From Verrucomicrobiales bacterium (GTDB lineage: Bacteria; Verrucomicrobiota; Verrucomicrobiia; Limisphaerales; UBA9464): a stretch of 64,000 nt of DNA. The translations under genes were made by a program, and so were the position numbers. The DNA lies in the NCBI GenBank assembly GCA_027488845.1, contig JAIYBC010000067.1:1-64000 (forward strand), in the 5' to 3' direction. Shown piece by piece: positions 34,809 through 46,444 of the stretch. Each line of letters opens with the position of its first letter. Within the stretch, counting starts at the first letter, position 1. The notes below the pieces were generated by a model. The model was not told where the DNA came from and made no database searches. It saw nothing but the letters and a program-made list of their open reading frames with translations.

Positions 34809-37658
34809 TCAGGCCGAGTAGGCCTCCATGCCCACGCAGGAGCAGACGAGGTTGCGGTCGCCGTAGACGTTGTCCACGCGGGCCGAGGCGGGCCAGAACT
34901 TGAAGTCCTTGAGACCCGGCACCGGGAACGCAGCCCGCTCGCGCGGGTACGGACGATCCCAAGCGTCGGACGCGATCTGGTCCGCGGTGTGCGGGGCGTT
35001 CTTGAGCAGGTTGTTCTTCGGGTCGGCCTTGCCCGACTCGATCTCCATGATCTCGGCGTGGATCGAGATCATCGCGTCGCAGAAGCGGTCCAGCTCGGCC
35101 TTCGGCTCCGACTCCGTGGGCTCGACCATCAGGGTGCCGGCCACCGGCCAGCTGAGCGTCGGCGCATGGAATCCGTAGTCCATGAGCCGCTTGGCGACGT
35201 CCTCGGCGGTGACCGTCTTGAACGGACGCAGGTCGAGGATGCACTCGTGGGCGACGAGCCCGTTGGAGCGGTAGAGCGTCGGGAAGTGGTTCTCGAGGCG
35301 CTTGGAGACGTAGTTGGCGTTGAGGATCGCCGCGCGGGTGGCCTGGGTGAGGCCCTCGGCTCCCATCATCTGGATGTACATCCACGAGATGACGCAGATG
35401 GACGAACTGCCCCAAGGCGCGGCGCTGACGGCGCCGATGGGGGATTCCCCGCCGAGGTTCACCACGGCGTGGCCGGGCAGGAAGTCGACGAGGTGCTCGG
35501 CGACGCAGACCGGTCCGACACCGGGCCCGCCTCCGCCGTGCGGGATGCAGAACGTCTTGTGCAGGTTGAGATGGCAGACGTCGGCGCCGATCGTGCCCGG
35601 AGAGGTGAGGCCCACCTGGGCGTTCATGTTCGCTCCGTCCATGTAGACCTGTCCGCCGGCCTCGTGGATCAGCCCGCAGATCTCCTTCACCGTGGTCTCG
35701 AACACGCCATGGGTGCTCGGGTAGGTGATCATCAGCGCGGCAAGGTTCGCGGCATGCTGCGCGGTCTTGGCGCGCAGGTCGGCCACGTCGATGTTGCCGT
35801 CCGTGTCGCACGCGACCGGCACCACGCTCATTCCGGCCATCACCGCGGAGGCGGGGTTGGTGCCGTGGGCGCTGGCGGGGATGAGGCAGATGTTGCGGTG
35901 GCCTTCACCGCGGCTGAGGTGCCACGCGCGGATGATCAGGAGCCCCGCGTATTCGCCCTGCGAACCGGAGTTCGGCTGGAGCGAGACCCCGGCGAATCCC
36001 GTGCACTCCTTCAGCCAGTCTTCGAGTTCCTCGAACATCTGGCGGTAGCCGCGGGTTTGGGAAAGCGGCGCGAACGGATGGATGCGCCCGATCTCGGGCC
36101 AGCTCACGGGGAACATCTCCGCCGAGGCGTTCAGCTTCATCGTGCACGAACCCAGCGGGATCATGCTGTGGCAGAGGGAGAGGTCCTTCGATTCCAGCCT
36201 CCGCAGGTAACGCAGCATCTCGGTCTCGCTGTGGTGGCTGTTGAAGACCGGGTGCGTGAGATACGACGAAGTCCTGACCGGCAGCACAGGAGATGCGGGC
36301 GAGAGCGCGGCCACGTCGAAGTCGGGAACCGACCCGGCGCGGAGCACGGCGACCAGCGGGGCGAGATCCTCGGCGTCGGTCGTCTCGTCGAGGGAGACTC
36401 CGACGTGGGTGGCGTCGATGCGGCGGAGGTTGATGCGCGCGGCCTCGGCGGCCCGGTGGACCGCGGCCGCATCCGGCACGCGGACGGTGAGGGTGTCGAA
36501 GAAGGCGGCGTTCACCACCTGGAGCCCGGACTTGGCGACCGCCGCGGCGAGGATGCCGGTGAGCGTGTGGACCCGGGAGGCGATGGCCTTGAGTCCCTGC
36601 GGGCCGTGGTAGGCGGCGTACGCCATCGCCATGTTGGCGAGCAGCGCCTGGGCGGTGCAGATGTTCGACGTCGCCTTCTCCCGGCGGATGTGCTGCTCAC
36701 GGGTTCCCAGCGAAAGACGGAGTGCCGGACGTCCGCGGGCATCCTTGGACACCCCGACCAGCCTGCCCGGCATGGAACGCTTGAAGGCGTCGCGGGTCGC
36801 GAAGAAGGCCGCGTGCGGGCCGCCGTAGCCGAGCGGAACGCCGAATCGTTGGGCGCTTCCGACGACCACGTCGGCTCCGAACTCCCCGGGGGGCTTGAGC
36901 AGCGTCAGCGCGAGCAGGTCGGCCGCCACCACCACCAGGGCACCGGCGGCGTGGGCTGCCGCGACCAGCGAACCGAGATCCTCCACCGAACCGCAGCTTG
37001 CCGGATATTGAACCAGGACACCGAACACGGACGCGTCGGGCTGGAAGGTTTTCCAGTCGCCGACCACGACCTTGAGCCCGAGCGCCTCGGCGCGGGTGCG
37101 GACGAGGTCGACGTTCTGCGGATGGCAATGGTCCGCGACCAGGAAGGTGTTCCGTTGGGCGTCGGCCTCCTTGGCCCGGCGGCAGAGGGTCATGGCCTCG
37201 GCGCAGGCGGTGGCCTCGTCGAGGAGCGACGCGTTGGCGATCTCCATCGCGGTGAGGTCGCAGACCAAGGTCTGGAAGTTCAGCAGGCCTTCGAGGCGTC
37301 CCTGGGAGATCTCGGCCTGGTAGGGTGTGTACTGGGTGTACCAACCCGGGTTCTCGAGGATGTTCCGCTGGATCACCGGCGGCGTGACCGTGTCGTGGTA
37401 GCCGGTCCCGATGTACGAGCGGAACACCTGGTTGCGGGAGGCGATCGACCGGAGCCGGGCCAACGCCGCGGTCTCCCCAAGCGGTTCCGGAAGCTTCATG
37501 CCGTCGGCCCGGCGGATCGTGGCCGGAACCGCGCCGTCGACCAGCGCATCCATCGATCCGTACCCACAGGCGCGGGCCATCTCGTCCAACTCCCCGGGAC
37601 GGGGTCCGATGTGGCGTAGGGAGAAACGGTCGGGATGCTGAAGGGATCCTTGGCTCAT
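34809..37658 (-). CDS. gcvP: glycine dehydrogenase (decarboxylating), P-protein
   Basis: This 949-residue protein is full length for the single-chain P-protein of the glycine cleavage system, which decarboxylates glycine and passes the aminomethyl group to lipoylated GcvH. The N-terminal half shows [20 protein letters not shown] and [20 protein letters not shown]. The C-terminal half holds the PLP lysine (about residue 700) in [18 protein letters not shown] and the GSCTMKLNA motif. The start [12 protein letters not shown] is chosen over a 56-codon upstream extension with no family similarity. gcvT and gcvH are not adjacent. It diverges from hisC across 169 nt. I looked for a glycine riboswitch in that leader and did not see one. 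Confidence 0.96.
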   Translation of the reverse strand: MSQGSLQHPDRFSLRHIGPRPGELDEMARACGYGSMDALVDGAVPATIRRADGMKLPEPLGETAALARLRSIASRNQVFRSYIGTGYHDTVTPPVIQRNILENPGWYTQYTPYQAEISQGRLEGLLNFQTLVCDLTAMEIANASLLDEATACAEAMTLCRRAKEADAQRNTFLVADHCHPQNVDLVRTRAEALGLKVVVGDWKTFQPDASVFGVLVQYPASCGSVEDLGSLVAAAHAAGALVVVAADLLALTLLKPPGEFGADVVVGSAQRFGVPLGYGGPHAAFFATRDAFKRSMPGRLVGVSKDARGRPALRLSLGTREQHIRREKATSNICTAQALLANMAMAYAAYHGPQGLKAIASRVHTLTGILAAAVAKSGLQVVNAAFFDTLTVRVPDAAAVHRAAEAARINLRRIDATHVGVSLDETTDAEDLAPLVAVLRAGSVPDFDVAALSPASPVLPVRTSSYLTHPVFNSHHSETEMLRYLRRLESKDLSLCHSMIPLGSCTMKLNASAEMFPVSWPEIGRIHPFAPLSQTRGYRQMFEELEDWLKECTGFAGVSLQPNSGSQGEYAGLLIIRAWHLSRGEGHRNICLIPASAHGTNPASAVMAGMSVVPVACDTDGNIDVADLRAKTAQHAANLAALMITYPSTHGVFETTVKEICGLIHEAGGQVYMDGANMNAQVGLTSPGTIGADVCHLNLHKTFCIPHGGGGPGVGPVCVAEHLVDFLPGHAVVNLGGESPIGAVSAAPWGSSSICVISWMYIQMMGAEGLTQATRAAILNANYVSKRLENHFPTLYRSNGLVAHECILDLRPFKTVTAEDVAKRLMDYGFHAPTLSWPVAGTLMVEPTESEPKAELDRFCDAMISIHAEIMEIESGKADPKNNLLKNAPHTADQIASDAWDRPYPRERAAFPVPGLKDFKFWPASARVDNVYGDRNLVCSCVGMEAYSA

Positions 37659-37827
37659 GTAGGTCGGGCCCGCTGTCCGCGGGCGCCGGCCACCGTAGGA
37701 GCAGCCGCCCGGCTGGCAAGCGCCGGATGAATCGGCCGTCAATCCGGCTAATCCTGAGGTTAATCCGGCGACCACGGCGGCTTCCGCGGTTGGCGTGACG
37801 TTCCCCGGCTGGTAAACCGTTTCCATC

Positions 37828-39021
37828 GTGCCGAAGAAAACCGTCCCGCCCCCGCCCTCGAGACTCGTGCGTCCCCTGGTGCAACGGATCCACGCCTACG
37901 TCCCCGGCGAACAGCCCAAGGTGAAGGGCCTCGTGAAGCTGAACACCAACGAGAACCCCTACCCGCCCTCCCCCAAGGTGCTGAAGGCGGTCCGGGACGC
38001 CGTGGACGGACGCCTGCGGCTCTATCCCGATCCCTCGGCGCTGGCCGTGCGCACCGCGCTGGCCGCGCTGCACGGCTGCTCCCCGGACCAGATCATCGTG
38101 GGCAACGGCTCGGACGAACTGCTCGCCCTCGCCGTGCGCGCCTTCGCCGAACCGGCCGGCGGCTTCCGCGAGGTCCCGCTCCGGTCCAAGGAGGCTTCCG
38201 GTTCCATGCTGCAACCCATACCGGAATCGGCCAGCCGGGTGCAGTTCCCCACTCCCTGCTATTCGCTCTATCCGGTCCTCGTCGAGACCCATGGCGCCAC
38301 CCCGCACCCGGTCCCCCTGCGCCCGGATTTCGGACTCCCTTCCGTCGCCGAGCTCAAGAAGGGCGGCTTATGGGACTTCCGGGCGGCCCTGACCTTCATC
38401 ACCACGCCCAACGCCCCCAGCGGACGCGGCTACCCGACGGCAGAGCTCGATGCGCTCTGCCAGGCCCAGAAGGGCGTCACCATCCTCGACGAGGCCTACG
38501 TCGACTTCGCCGGCGAGGACGCCCTCGAACTCGCGCTGCGCCATCCGCACGTGCTGGTCTCGCGCACCTTCTCCAAGGCGTACTCCCTCTGCTTCCAACG
38601 CGTCGGCTACTTCGTCGGCCATCCCGACCTCATCGCGGCCCTCCACCGCATCCGCGACAGCTACAACGTCAACGGCCTCGGCCAGGTCGCCGCCGCCGCC
38701 ACCCTGAAGGATCTCCCATACTACCGGAGGAATTTCCGGCGCGTCGTCGCCTCGCGGACACGGCTCACCCGCGAACTCGCAGGGCTCGGATGGAAGGTCC
38801 TTCCGTCCTCCACCAACTTCATCCTCGCCGAACCCCCGACCGCTCCCGCCAAGGACTGGCTCGAGGCCCTCCGTGAACGGAAGATCCTCGTCCGCTGGTT
38901 CCGCGGACAGGGCATCGAGAAGTTCCTCCGGATCACCATCGGGAGCGAAAAGGAGATCGACACCTTGCTCCGGGAAGTCCGACGCATCCGGTTCCACGGC
39001 GGCGACGTGAACCGCGGTTGA
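37828..39021 (+). CDS. hisC: histidinol-phosphate aminotransferase
   Basis: This 397-residue class-I/II PLP aminotransferase acts in histidine synthesis. Motifs: [17 protein letters not shown] at the N-terminus, [37 protein letters not shown] (aspartate to the PLP pyridine), [20 protein letters not shown] with the PLP lysine near residue 250, and [11 protein letters not shown] at the end. The start is GTG at 37828. An extra segment of about 20-25 residues (around 112-137) sits between the EP of RAFAEP and the conserved PCYSLYP, where most HisC proteins have only a few residues. No other his gene is nearby. Aromatic aminotransferase activity is a possible alternative. Confidence 0.92.
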   Translation: MPKKTVPPPPSRLVRPLVQRIHAYVPGEQPKVKGLVKLNTNENPYPPSPKVLKAVRDAVDGRLRLYPDPSALAVRTALAALHGCSPDQIIVGNGSDELLALAVRAFAEPAGGFREVPLRSKEASGSMLQPIPESASRVQFPTPCYSLYPVLVETHGATPHPVPLRPDFGLPSVAELKKGGLWDFRAALTFITTPNAPSGRGYPTAELDALCQAQKGVTILDEAYVDFAGEDALELALRHPHVLVSRTFSKAYSLCFQRVGYFVGHPDLIAALHRIRDSYNVNGLGQVAAAATLKDLPYYRRNFRRVVASRTRLTRELAGLGWKVLPSSTNFILAEPPTAPAKDWLEALRERKILVRWFRGQGIEKFLRITIGSEKEIDTLLREVRRIRFHGGDVNRG

Positions 39022-39073
39022 TCGCCGGCACCGACAGCAGCTAGCCTCGCCGGATCGCCTTCTGCCACACGGG

Positions 39074-39664
39074 ATGAACCTCCCCAACCAACTGACCGTC
39101 TCCCGGTTCGTTCTGACCGCCCTCTTCCTGGTGGCGGTCTTCATCCGTTTCCCGGGCTGCGAGACGGTCGCGCTGCTGCTCTTCAGCGTCGCCGGGATCA
39201 CCGACTTCCTCGACGGACGCATCGCCCGCCAGCGGAAGCTCATCACCAACTTCGGCATCCTGATGGATCCGTTGGCGGACAAGATCCTCACCTGCTCCGC
39301 CTTCATCGCCTTCGTCGAACTCCAGAGGATCGAAGCCTGGATGGTCGTGGTGGTCGTGGCCCGCGAACTCGCGATCACCGGACTGCGCCTGCTGGCCGCA
39401 TCCAAGAACGTCGTCCTCGCCGCCGAACGCTTCGGCAAGCACAAGACCATCTCCCAGATCGTCACCATCATCGTCACCTTGCTCGCCCTCTGCCGTCCCG
39501 AATGGGGCGCTTTCGGGGACCTCGTGCTCGGCTCCCGGATCGGCGGTCGCCCATGGATCGACCTCGCCGCCGAGATCACCCAATGGGCGGCGGTGGCGCT
39601 GACGCTCTACAGCGGTGCCGCGTACCTCTGGCGGAACCGACGTCTCTACCTCGACGAGATGTGA
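39074..39664 (+). CDS. pgsA: CDP-diacylglycerol--glycerol-3-phosphate 3-phosphatidyltransferase
   Basis: This 196-residue integral membrane enzyme makes phosphatidylglycerol phosphate. The CDP-alcohol phosphotransferase signature D-G-x2-A-R-x8-G-x3-D-x3-D is intact in DFLDGRIARQRKL ... NFGILMDPLADK (about 43-71). The N-terminus NLPNQLTVSRFVLTALF is typical of PgsA rather than of phosphatidylserine synthase. Several hydrophobic helices follow. It lies 52 nt downstream of hisC on the same strand and could be co-transcribed. A PgsA paralogue with different alcohol specificity cannot be excluded. Confidence 0.92.
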   Translation: MNLPNQLTVSRFVLTALFLVAVFIRFPGCETVALLLFSVAGITDFLDGRIARQRKLITNFGILMDPLADKILTCSAFIAFVELQRIEAWMVVVVVARELAITGLRLLAASKNVVLAAERFGKHKTISQIVTIIVTLLALCRPEWGAFGDLVLGSRIGGRPWIDLAAEITQWAAVALTLYSGAAYLWRNRRLYLDEM

Positions 39665-39851
39665 ATCCGGCGGCTTCCCGGTGAAACGAGTCGGCCCTCG
39701 CTGGAATGGTCTGAAACCAATCCGGATCCACCGGGGTGCTGGAACCGGCCCGGGAGCGATCGGAGTCCGGGAAGGATGAGCTGGCCGCCGTGCCTCCCCA
39801 TCGCCGCCTTGCTCCCGGGCTTCTTCGACGGTATCGCTGGCCGCGACTGTG

Positions 39852-40457
39852 ATGAGCGCTCCCAACCCAGACTCCACGGCCACGGCGGCCATCCTCGCGA
39901 TCGAACGTCCCGCCAGGAAGCTCCTCACCTACTACTCCCTCTCCTGCGCCCTGCTCCTGCCGATCCCCCCGGCGGCGCTGATCCTCTGGCTGGTCCACTA
40001 CTTCCGGTACAACACCCTCCGCTACCGCTTCGACTCCGAGGGTGTTTCGATGCGCTGGGGAATCCTGTTCCGACGGGAGATCCTCCTGAGCTACTCCCGC
40101 ATCCAGGACATCCACCTCGTCTCCAACTTCGTCGAGCGCCACCTCGGCCTGGCGCGCATCCAGATCCAGACCGCCAGCGGCAGCGCGACGCCCGAGATGA
40201 CCATCGAGGGACTGCACGAGTTCGAGGCGGTGCGGGACTTCCTCTACTCGCGGATGCGTGGGACCCGCGTTTCGGCCGCCGATGCCGACCGTGGACCCGA
40301 GACCGTCCTGCCGCCGATCCCGCCTTCCGCAGCGCCGACGGGCGTCGCCCCCGTCTCGACGGCCTCCCACTCCTCCGACCTCGGCCCGGTGCTCCGTGAG
40401 ATCGCCGCCGAGGTCCGCGAGATCCGTCGCCACCTCGAATCCAAGGATGCCCGATGA
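39852..40457 (+). CDS. bacterial PH-domain membrane protein (first of pair)
   Basis: This protein has 201 residues from ATG 39852 (a GTG lies one codon earlier). Two closely spaced membrane helices (about 28-56: YYSLSCALLLPIPPAALILW and on) precede a bacterial PH-like (DUF304/bPH_2) domain with YRFDSEGVSMRWGILFRREI, LLSYSRIQDIHLVSNFVERH and LGLARIQIQTA. A proline-rich linker leads to a C-terminal charged helix (VLREIAAEVREIRRHLESKD). The next gene, also a PH-domain membrane protein, starts in an ATGA overlap. Such pairs (YdbS/YdbT type) are common and poorly understood, with a suspected role in envelope stress or secretion. The two C-terminal helices of this pair look alike and may interact. 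Confidence 0.83.
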   Translation: MSAPNPDSTATAAILAIERPARKLLTYYSLSCALLLPIPPAALILWLVHYFRYNTLRYRFDSEGVSMRWGILFRREILLSYSRIQDIHLVSNFVERHLGLARIQIQTASGSATPEMTIEGLHEFEAVRDFLYSRMRGTRVSAADADRGPETVLPPIPPSAAPTGVAPVSTASHSSDLGPVLREIAAEVREIRRHLESKDAR

Positions 40458-41287
40458 ACGCGCTGCTCGTCCGCATTCGTGTCTGGATCCTCGAGGTGCT
40501 CAGGGTTCCAAGCGAACCCCAGGCGCCCGCCGGATCCCCGGGTTCGCTTCGGGTGTTCCGTGCCGGCACCAGCTATTCCCGGATCCTCTTCTGGGGGTGG
40601 GTCGGCAAGCAGTTCCTGCTGATCCTGCCCTTCGTGTTCTGGATCGGCCTCGGTGTGCGGTTCCTTCCCGAGGAGATGACCATCGGAAGCCGTCGGAAGG
40701 GCAATCTCCGCAAGGTCAGCACCGCCCAATTCCGCGAATGGCTGCTGATGTTCGAGGTGCCCTTCATCGCACTGGGACTGCTCCAGATGCCGTTCACCTA
40801 CGTGCTCATGCGACTGAGGTACGAACAGCACTGGTACATGGTCACCGACCGCAGCCTGCGAATCCGCGAGGGCATCACCACGGTCCGCGAAACCACCCTC
40901 GGTTTCGCCAACATCCAGAACATCGCCGTCAACCAGAACCCGTTCCAACGCCTGTTCGGTCTCTCCAACGTGGAGGTGAAGAGCGCCGGCGGCGGCGCGG
41001 TCGGACACCACGCCCAAGGTCAGGCCGTCGAATCGTGGCACACGGCGGTGTTCCGCAACGTGGACAATCCGGAGGAGATCCGCGACCTGATCCTCAGCCA
41101 CCAACGCGCCTTGAAGGAGACCGGTCTCGGGGATCCCGAGGAATCCCGTCAAGCCGCCCCTCGCCCCCACCAGACGACCGGCGTCCGCCCCATCACGGGA
41201 AGCCCCGACGATCTCGACGCCGCTCGGGAACTGCTCGCCGAGGTCCGCCGGTTGCGCGCCACCACCACCGGCACCGACCGGGCCTGA
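40454..41287 (+). CDS. bacterial PH-domain membrane protein (second of pair)
   Basis: This 277-residue partner of the preceding gene is translated from an ATGA overlap. Membrane helices lie at about 48-68 (FLLILPFVFWIGLGV) and 95-115 (FEVPFIALGLLQMPFTYVL). The PH-like domain follows with YMVTDRSLRIREGITTVRET, TLGFANIQNIAVNQNPFQRL and FGLSNVEVKSAGGG. It then has a linker and a C-terminal helix (LDAARELLAEVRRLRATT) resembling the tail of the first protein. The soluble parts should be cytoplasmic. The role is unknown; coupling suggests a heteromeric complex. It converges with acs, with an inverted repeat between the two. Confidence 0.83.
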   Translation: MNALLVRIRVWILEVLRVPSEPQAPAGSPGSLRVFRAGTSYSRILFWGWVGKQFLLILPFVFWIGLGVRFLPEEMTIGSRRKGNLRKVSTAQFREWLLMFEVPFIALGLLQMPFTYVLMRLRYEQHWYMVTDRSLRIREGITTVRETTLGFANIQNIAVNQNPFQRLFGLSNVEVKSAGGGAVGHHAQGQAVESWHTAVFRNVDNPEEIRDLILSHQRALKETGLGDPEESRQAAPRPHQTTGVRPITGSPDDLDAARELLAEVRRLRATTTGTDRA

Positions 41288-41336
41288 CAAGGCGGACACG
41301 GCACCAGTCCCCGGGGATCCGGTCGCACTCCGGAGA

Positions 41337-41362
41337 CCACGGATTCATGGGATAATCCGTGG
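41337..41362. terminator. inverted repeat between PH-pair and acs, possible terminator
   Basis: The arms ccacggatt (41337-41345) and aatccgtgg (41354-41362) pair perfectly over 9 bp with an 8-nt loop. The element lies between convergent 3' ends. No T-run follows, so intrinsic termination is only possible, not shown. Confidence 0.35.
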
Positions 41363-41379
41363 ATTCCGTGTCTCCCGCG

Positions 41380-43383
41380 TCACTCCTCGCCGCTGGCGAG
41401 CTTCGCGATGACGCTGAGGTCCTCCAAGGTGGTGGTGTCGCCCTTGATCTCCATCCCGCTGGCGATCTGCTTGAGCAGCCGGCGCATGATCTTTCCGGAT
41501 CGGGTCTTGGGCAGCGCCTCGGCGAAGCGGACCTCGTCGGGCTTGGCCACGGGACCGATCTCCTTGCCGATGTGGTTCCGCAGCTCGTTCTTCAGTTCCG
41601 GCGACGCCTTCTGTCCGGTCTTGAGGGTGACGAAGCAGACCAGCGCCTGGCCCTTCAGCTCGTCCGGGCGACCGACGACCGCCGCCTCGGCGACCGACGG
41701 ATGGCTCACCAGGGCGCTCTCGACCTCCGCCGTGCCGATGCGGTGGCCGGCCACGTTCAGGACGTCGTCGATGCGGCCCACGATCCAGAAGTATCCGTCC
41801 TTGTCTTGACGGCAGCCGTCGCCGGTGAAGTAGCTGCCCTTGACCTCGCTCCAGTAGGTCTGCTTGTAGCGTTCCGTGTCGCCCCAGATGCCGCGGAGCA
41901 TCGAGGGCCACGGCTTGCGGATCACCAGCTTGCCGCCGGAGTTCTTCGGCACCGGCCGGCCCTGGTCGTCGACCACCTCGGGAAGGATGCCGAAGAACGG
42001 GAGCGTCGCCGTCCCGGGCTTCAACGGCGTGGCGCCCGGCAGCGGCGTGATGAGGATGCTGCCGGTCTCGGTCTGCCACCAGGTGTCCACGATCGGACAA
42101 CGCCCGCCGCCGACGACCTTGTGGTACCACATCCACGCCTCGGGATTGATGGGTTCGCCGACGCTGCCGAGCAGGCGGAGCGAGGAGAGGTCGTGCTTCG
42201 CGGGCCATTCGTCGCCCCACTTCATGAAGGCGCGGATCGCGGTCGGCGCGGTGTAGAGGATGCTCACGCCATACTTCTGGATGATGCGCCAGAAGCGGTC
42301 CGGCTCGGGCCAGTTCGGGGCGCCCTCGTACATGACGGCCGTGGCGCCGCAGGCGAGCGGCCCGTACACGATGTAGCTGTGGCCGGTCACCCAGCCGACG
42401 TCGGCGGTGCACCAGTAGACATCCTCCTCGCGCAGGTCGAAGACGTACTTGGAGGTCATCTTCGCGCCGAGCAGGTAGCCGGCGGTCGAGTGGAGGATGC
42501 CCTTGGGCTTACCGGTGGAACCGGAGGTGTAGAGGATGAACAGCGGCGCCTCGGAATCCATCTTCTCGGCGACGCAGCGGTCGGAGACGTAGTCCAGCTC
42601 GCGGTGCCACCACACGTCGCGGCCCTCGGCCATGTGGACCTCGTTGCCGCAGCGGCGGACGACGACGACCTTCTCGATCGAGGCGGCGATGGCCTTGCCC
42701 GCGGCGTCCTGGATGCGGAGCGCCTCGTCGACGTTCTTCTTGAGCGGGACCACGGCGCCCCGGCGATAGCCGCCGTCGGCGGTGATCACCATCTTGGCGC
42801 CGGAATCCTGGATGCGGTCGGCCACCGACTGCGCGCTGAAGCCGCCGAAGACCACGCTGTGGACCGCGCCGATGCGGGTGCAGGCCAGCATGGCGATGGC
42901 GGCCTCGGGGATCATCGGCAGGTAGATGATGACCCGGTCGCCCCTCCCGACGCCGTTCCGCTTGAGCACGTTGGCGAACCGGCAGACCTCGCGGTGGAGC
43001 TGCTTGTACGTGAGGACGCGTTCCTCGCCGGGCTTGCCGTCGGTGGCAGGCTCGCCTTCCCAGATGAGGGCCGCCTTGTTGGCCTGGGCGGTTCCGAGCC
43101 ACTGGTCGAGGCAGTTGGCGGAGACGTTGAGCTTGCCGCCGAGGAACCACTTGGCGAAGGGCTCCTTCCACTGGAGCACCTTGTTGAACGGCTTCTGCCA
43201 GACCAGTTCCGCCTCCGCCTGCTTCTTCCAGAAGCGCTCGGGATTGCGGACCGACTCGGTCCACATCCGCTTGTACTGGGCCATGGAACGGATCCGGGCC
43301 TTGGAGGCGAACTCCTTGGAAGGCTTGAAGACGCGGGACTCCTGGGAGAAGGACGTGATGTTCGCGGCAGGTGCGTTGCTCAT
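41380..43383 (-). CDS. acs: acetyl-CoA synthetase
   Basis: This protein has 667 residues from [12 protein letters not shown]. It activates acetate to acetyl-CoA through acetyl-AMP. ANL-superfamily motifs: [20 protein letters not shown] (P-loop-like A3), [38 protein letters not shown] and, near the C-terminus, the regulatory/catalytic lysine in [15 protein letters not shown], the site acetylated by Pat-type enzymes in many bacteria. The N-terminal block ([20 protein letters not shown]) is typical of Acs. The ATG at 43383 is preferred to an upstream in-frame start. No acetate permease or actP is adjacent. Expressed leftward as probably a single gene. Confidence 0.96.
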   Translation of the reverse strand: MSNAPAANITSFSQESRVFKPSKEFASKARIRSMAQYKRMWTESVRNPERFWKKQAEAELVWQKPFNKVLQWKEPFAKWFLGGKLNVSANCLDQWLGTAQANKAALIWEGEPATDGKPGEERVLTYKQLHREVCRFANVLKRNGVGRGDRVIIYLPMIPEAAIAMLACTRIGAVHSVVFGGFSAQSVADRIQDSGAKMVITADGGYRRGAVVPLKKNVDEALRIQDAAGKAIAASIEKVVVVRRCGNEVHMAEGRDVWWHRELDYVSDRCVAEKMDSEAPLFILYTSGSTGKPKGILHSTAGYLLGAKMTSKYVFDLREEDVYWCTADVGWVTGHSYIVYGPLACGATAVMYEGAPNWPEPDRFWRIIQKYGVSILYTAPTAIRAFMKWGDEWPAKHDLSSLRLLGSVGEPINPEAWMWYHKVVGGGRCPIVDTWWQTETGSILITPLPGATPLKPGTATLPFFGILPEVVDDQGRPVPKNSGGKLVIRKPWPSMLRGIWGDTERYKQTYWSEVKGSYFTGDGCRQDKDGYFWIVGRIDDVLNVAGHRIGTAEVESALVSHPSVAEAAVVGRPDELKGQALVCFVTLKTGQKASPELKNELRNHIGKEIGPVAKPDEVRFAEALPKTRSGKIMRRLLKQIASGMEIKGDTTTLEDLSVIAKLASGEE

Positions 43384-43449
43384 GAAAGGAAGACGCGGAG
43401 TCTGGAAAGCGCGCACCGCGGAGTCAATGCGCCCACCCGCCCAAAGCGG

Positions 43450-43483
43450 AAAAAGGGCCGCATCCGTCGCCGGATGCGGCCCT
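43450..43483 (-). terminator. intrinsic terminator of the Tat-signal oxidoreductase gene
   Basis: The arms agggccgcatccg (43454-43466) and cggatgcggccct (43471-43483) pair perfectly over 13 bp with a 4-nt loop. On the minus strand a run of five Ts (complement of 43450-43454) follows directly. It lies 30 nt past the stop of the oxidoreductase gene and upstream of acs, so it separates the two leftward units. Confidence 0.85.
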
Positions 43484-43512
43484 TCGATCGCGGCTGAAAC
43501 CGAGGTCCGCCC

Positions 43513-44955
<1,443 letters not shown>

Positions 44956-45095
44956 GGTGTGACAAGGTGGAACCCCGTCCTTATCGCCCCGTCCGAGCCC
45001 GCGTTTCAACCGGATTCCCGGAAGGAGGGGCGAAAAGCGAAATTGGTCGCACTTTCGGTTTGGGATTCGGACCCGCTGCACGTAAAGGCACTCGC

Positions 45096-46199
45096 GTGCC
45101 TCGCTCCCGTCGCGCCGGACCGACCTCACTCCTCCTGGGCGCCCTGATCCTCCTGCTCGCCTCCGGTTGCGCCGGCTCGCGACCCGCCATCGCCGTCACC
45201 CGCATCCCAGGCGACCCGCCGCCGGCCTCCTCGTTCCCGATCACCGTCGATCCCCCCACGACCCCAACTCCCGCGGCCCTCCCGCCACCGGTCCCGATCC
45301 CGGCTCCCGAAGACGCCCCGCCTTTCCCCGTCGCGACCACCCCGGCGGCCACCAACGTCTTTCCGCCGGCTCCGCCCACGGCGCCACCCACGAACTGGGT
45401 GCGCCTTGATTCCTGGACTGCCAGGCATCCGGGAGTCCGCCCCGAGATCCGGGCCGGCTCCAAGCTGCTGCGTGTCGGTGGCGTCACCACCGTGCTCGCC
45501 TTCGAACCGTTGCCCACTTCGGGCTCCGCCCTCCTGCACCCGCTCGACGTCGCCAAGAACCTCGATCCGCTGACCGATCCCGCGCCGCCGTGGCGCCGCA
45601 AGTCGATCGTGCTCGACCCAGGCCACGGCGGGATCAACGCCGGCACACGCATCATCACCGGCAACCGGTTCGAGAAGGAATTCACCCTCGATTGGGCCCG
45701 TCGCCTCAAGCCGCTGCTCGAGGCCAAGGGTTGGTCCGTCACCCTCACCCGGACCAACGACGTCGACCTCTCCCTGCCCGACCGCGTCCGGATCGCCGAA
45801 GCCAGCGGCGCCGAACTGTTCGTGAGCCTCCACTTCAATTCCGCCTTCCCCAGCCAGACCGCGGAAGGCCTCGAGACCTACTGCCTCACTCCGACCGGAA
45901 TGCCGTCCACGATCACCCGGCAATACGCCGACGACCCGTCCTCGCGGCATCCCAACAACCGCTTCGACGCCGAGAACGTCCGCCTCGCCTGGCGGATCCA
46001 CCGCAGCCTCCTGGGTTCGGTCGCCATGAAGGACCGGGGAATCCGTCGCGCCCGATTCATGGACGTCCTCCGCGGCCAGGGCCGGCCCGCCGTGTTGGTG
46101 GAAGGCGGCTACCTCTCCAATCCCGAGGAAGCCCGCCGGATCGCCACCCCGGAGTACCGTCAACGCCTCGCCGTCGGTGTGGCGAAGGCCTTCGATTGA
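45096..46199 (+). CDS. N-acetylmuramoyl-L-alanine amidase, lipoprotein
   Basis: This protein has 367 residues from a GTG giving MPRSRRAGPTSLLLGALIL, with a LASGC lipobox at about 23-27, so it is anchored as a lipoprotein. A 100-residue proline-rich linker precedes the amidase_3 catalytic domain (about 168-367). Zinc-ligand and catalytic positions are present: histidine in VLDPGHGGINAG, glutamate in FEKEFTLDW, histidine in LFVSLHFNSAF and glutamate in AVLVEGGYLSNPEEA. The enzyme cuts the bond between muramic acid and the stem peptide in peptidoglycan turnover or division. Upstream in-frame starts would not leave a lipobox near the N-terminus. Divergent from the oxidoreductase gene. Confidence 0.92.
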   Translation: MPRSRRAGPTSLLLGALILLLASGCAGSRPAIAVTRIPGDPPPASSFPITVDPPTTPTPAALPPPVPIPAPEDAPPFPVATTPAATNVFPPAPPTAPPTNWVRLDSWTARHPGVRPEIRAGSKLLRVGGVTTVLAFEPLPTSGSALLHPLDVAKNLDPLTDPAPPWRRKSIVLDPGHGGINAGTRIITGNRFEKEFTLDWARRLKPLLEAKGWSVTLTRTNDVDLSLPDRVRIAEASGAELFVSLHFNSAFPSQTAEGLETYCLTPTGMPSTITRQYADDPSSRHPNNRFDAENVRLAWRIHRSLLGSVAMKDRGIRRARFMDVLRGQGRPAVLVEGGYLSNPEEARRIATPEYRQRLAVGVAKAFD

Positions 46200-46326
46200 C
46201 ACCACTCGCCCGCCCCGTCGCCCGTCTCGGGAACACGTTCCGGGTGGGCTCATCCGAATCGCATCCTCCTGTTCACAAGGCAGTTGCAGATCCGGAAACC
46301 GTCCCCGACGTCCATTCGGATTTTTT

Positions 46327-46357
46327 TTGAACGATTCCGCGGGGAACGGTCTATAGT
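46327..46357 (+). promoter_or_regulatory. candidate promoter for the Gld-like ABC operon
   Basis: TTGAAC at 46327-46332 and TATAGT at 46352-46357 lie just after an eight-T run in an otherwise GC-rich gap of 245 nt between the amidase and the ABC ATPase gene. The 19-nt spacer is longer than ideal. It would give a leader of about 80 nt. Confidence 0.4.
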
Positions 46358-46444
46358 CGCAGACCTCGGCGGAATCATCGTGAAGAACTGCATTCCGTCG
46401 CGGAACGCCGCCGGAAGGCGGCCGATCAACCCACGAATCCGTCA

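Noticed and set aside
31412-34903. 1163-codon plus-strand frame spanning the beta-helix and S46 genes
   Set aside because: It crosses two well-supported genes in the wrong frame or strand and lacks any family motif.
34770-37619. 949-codon plus-strand open frame opposite gcvP
   Set aside because: It is the antisense of a full-length P-protein; its composition (His/Arg/Gly/Val-rich, no motifs) is the shadow expected in GC-rich coding DNA.
37659-37827. Glycine riboswitch upstream of gcvP
   Set aside because: I could not find the conserved glycine-aptamer core or paired tandem aptamers; the gap is short.
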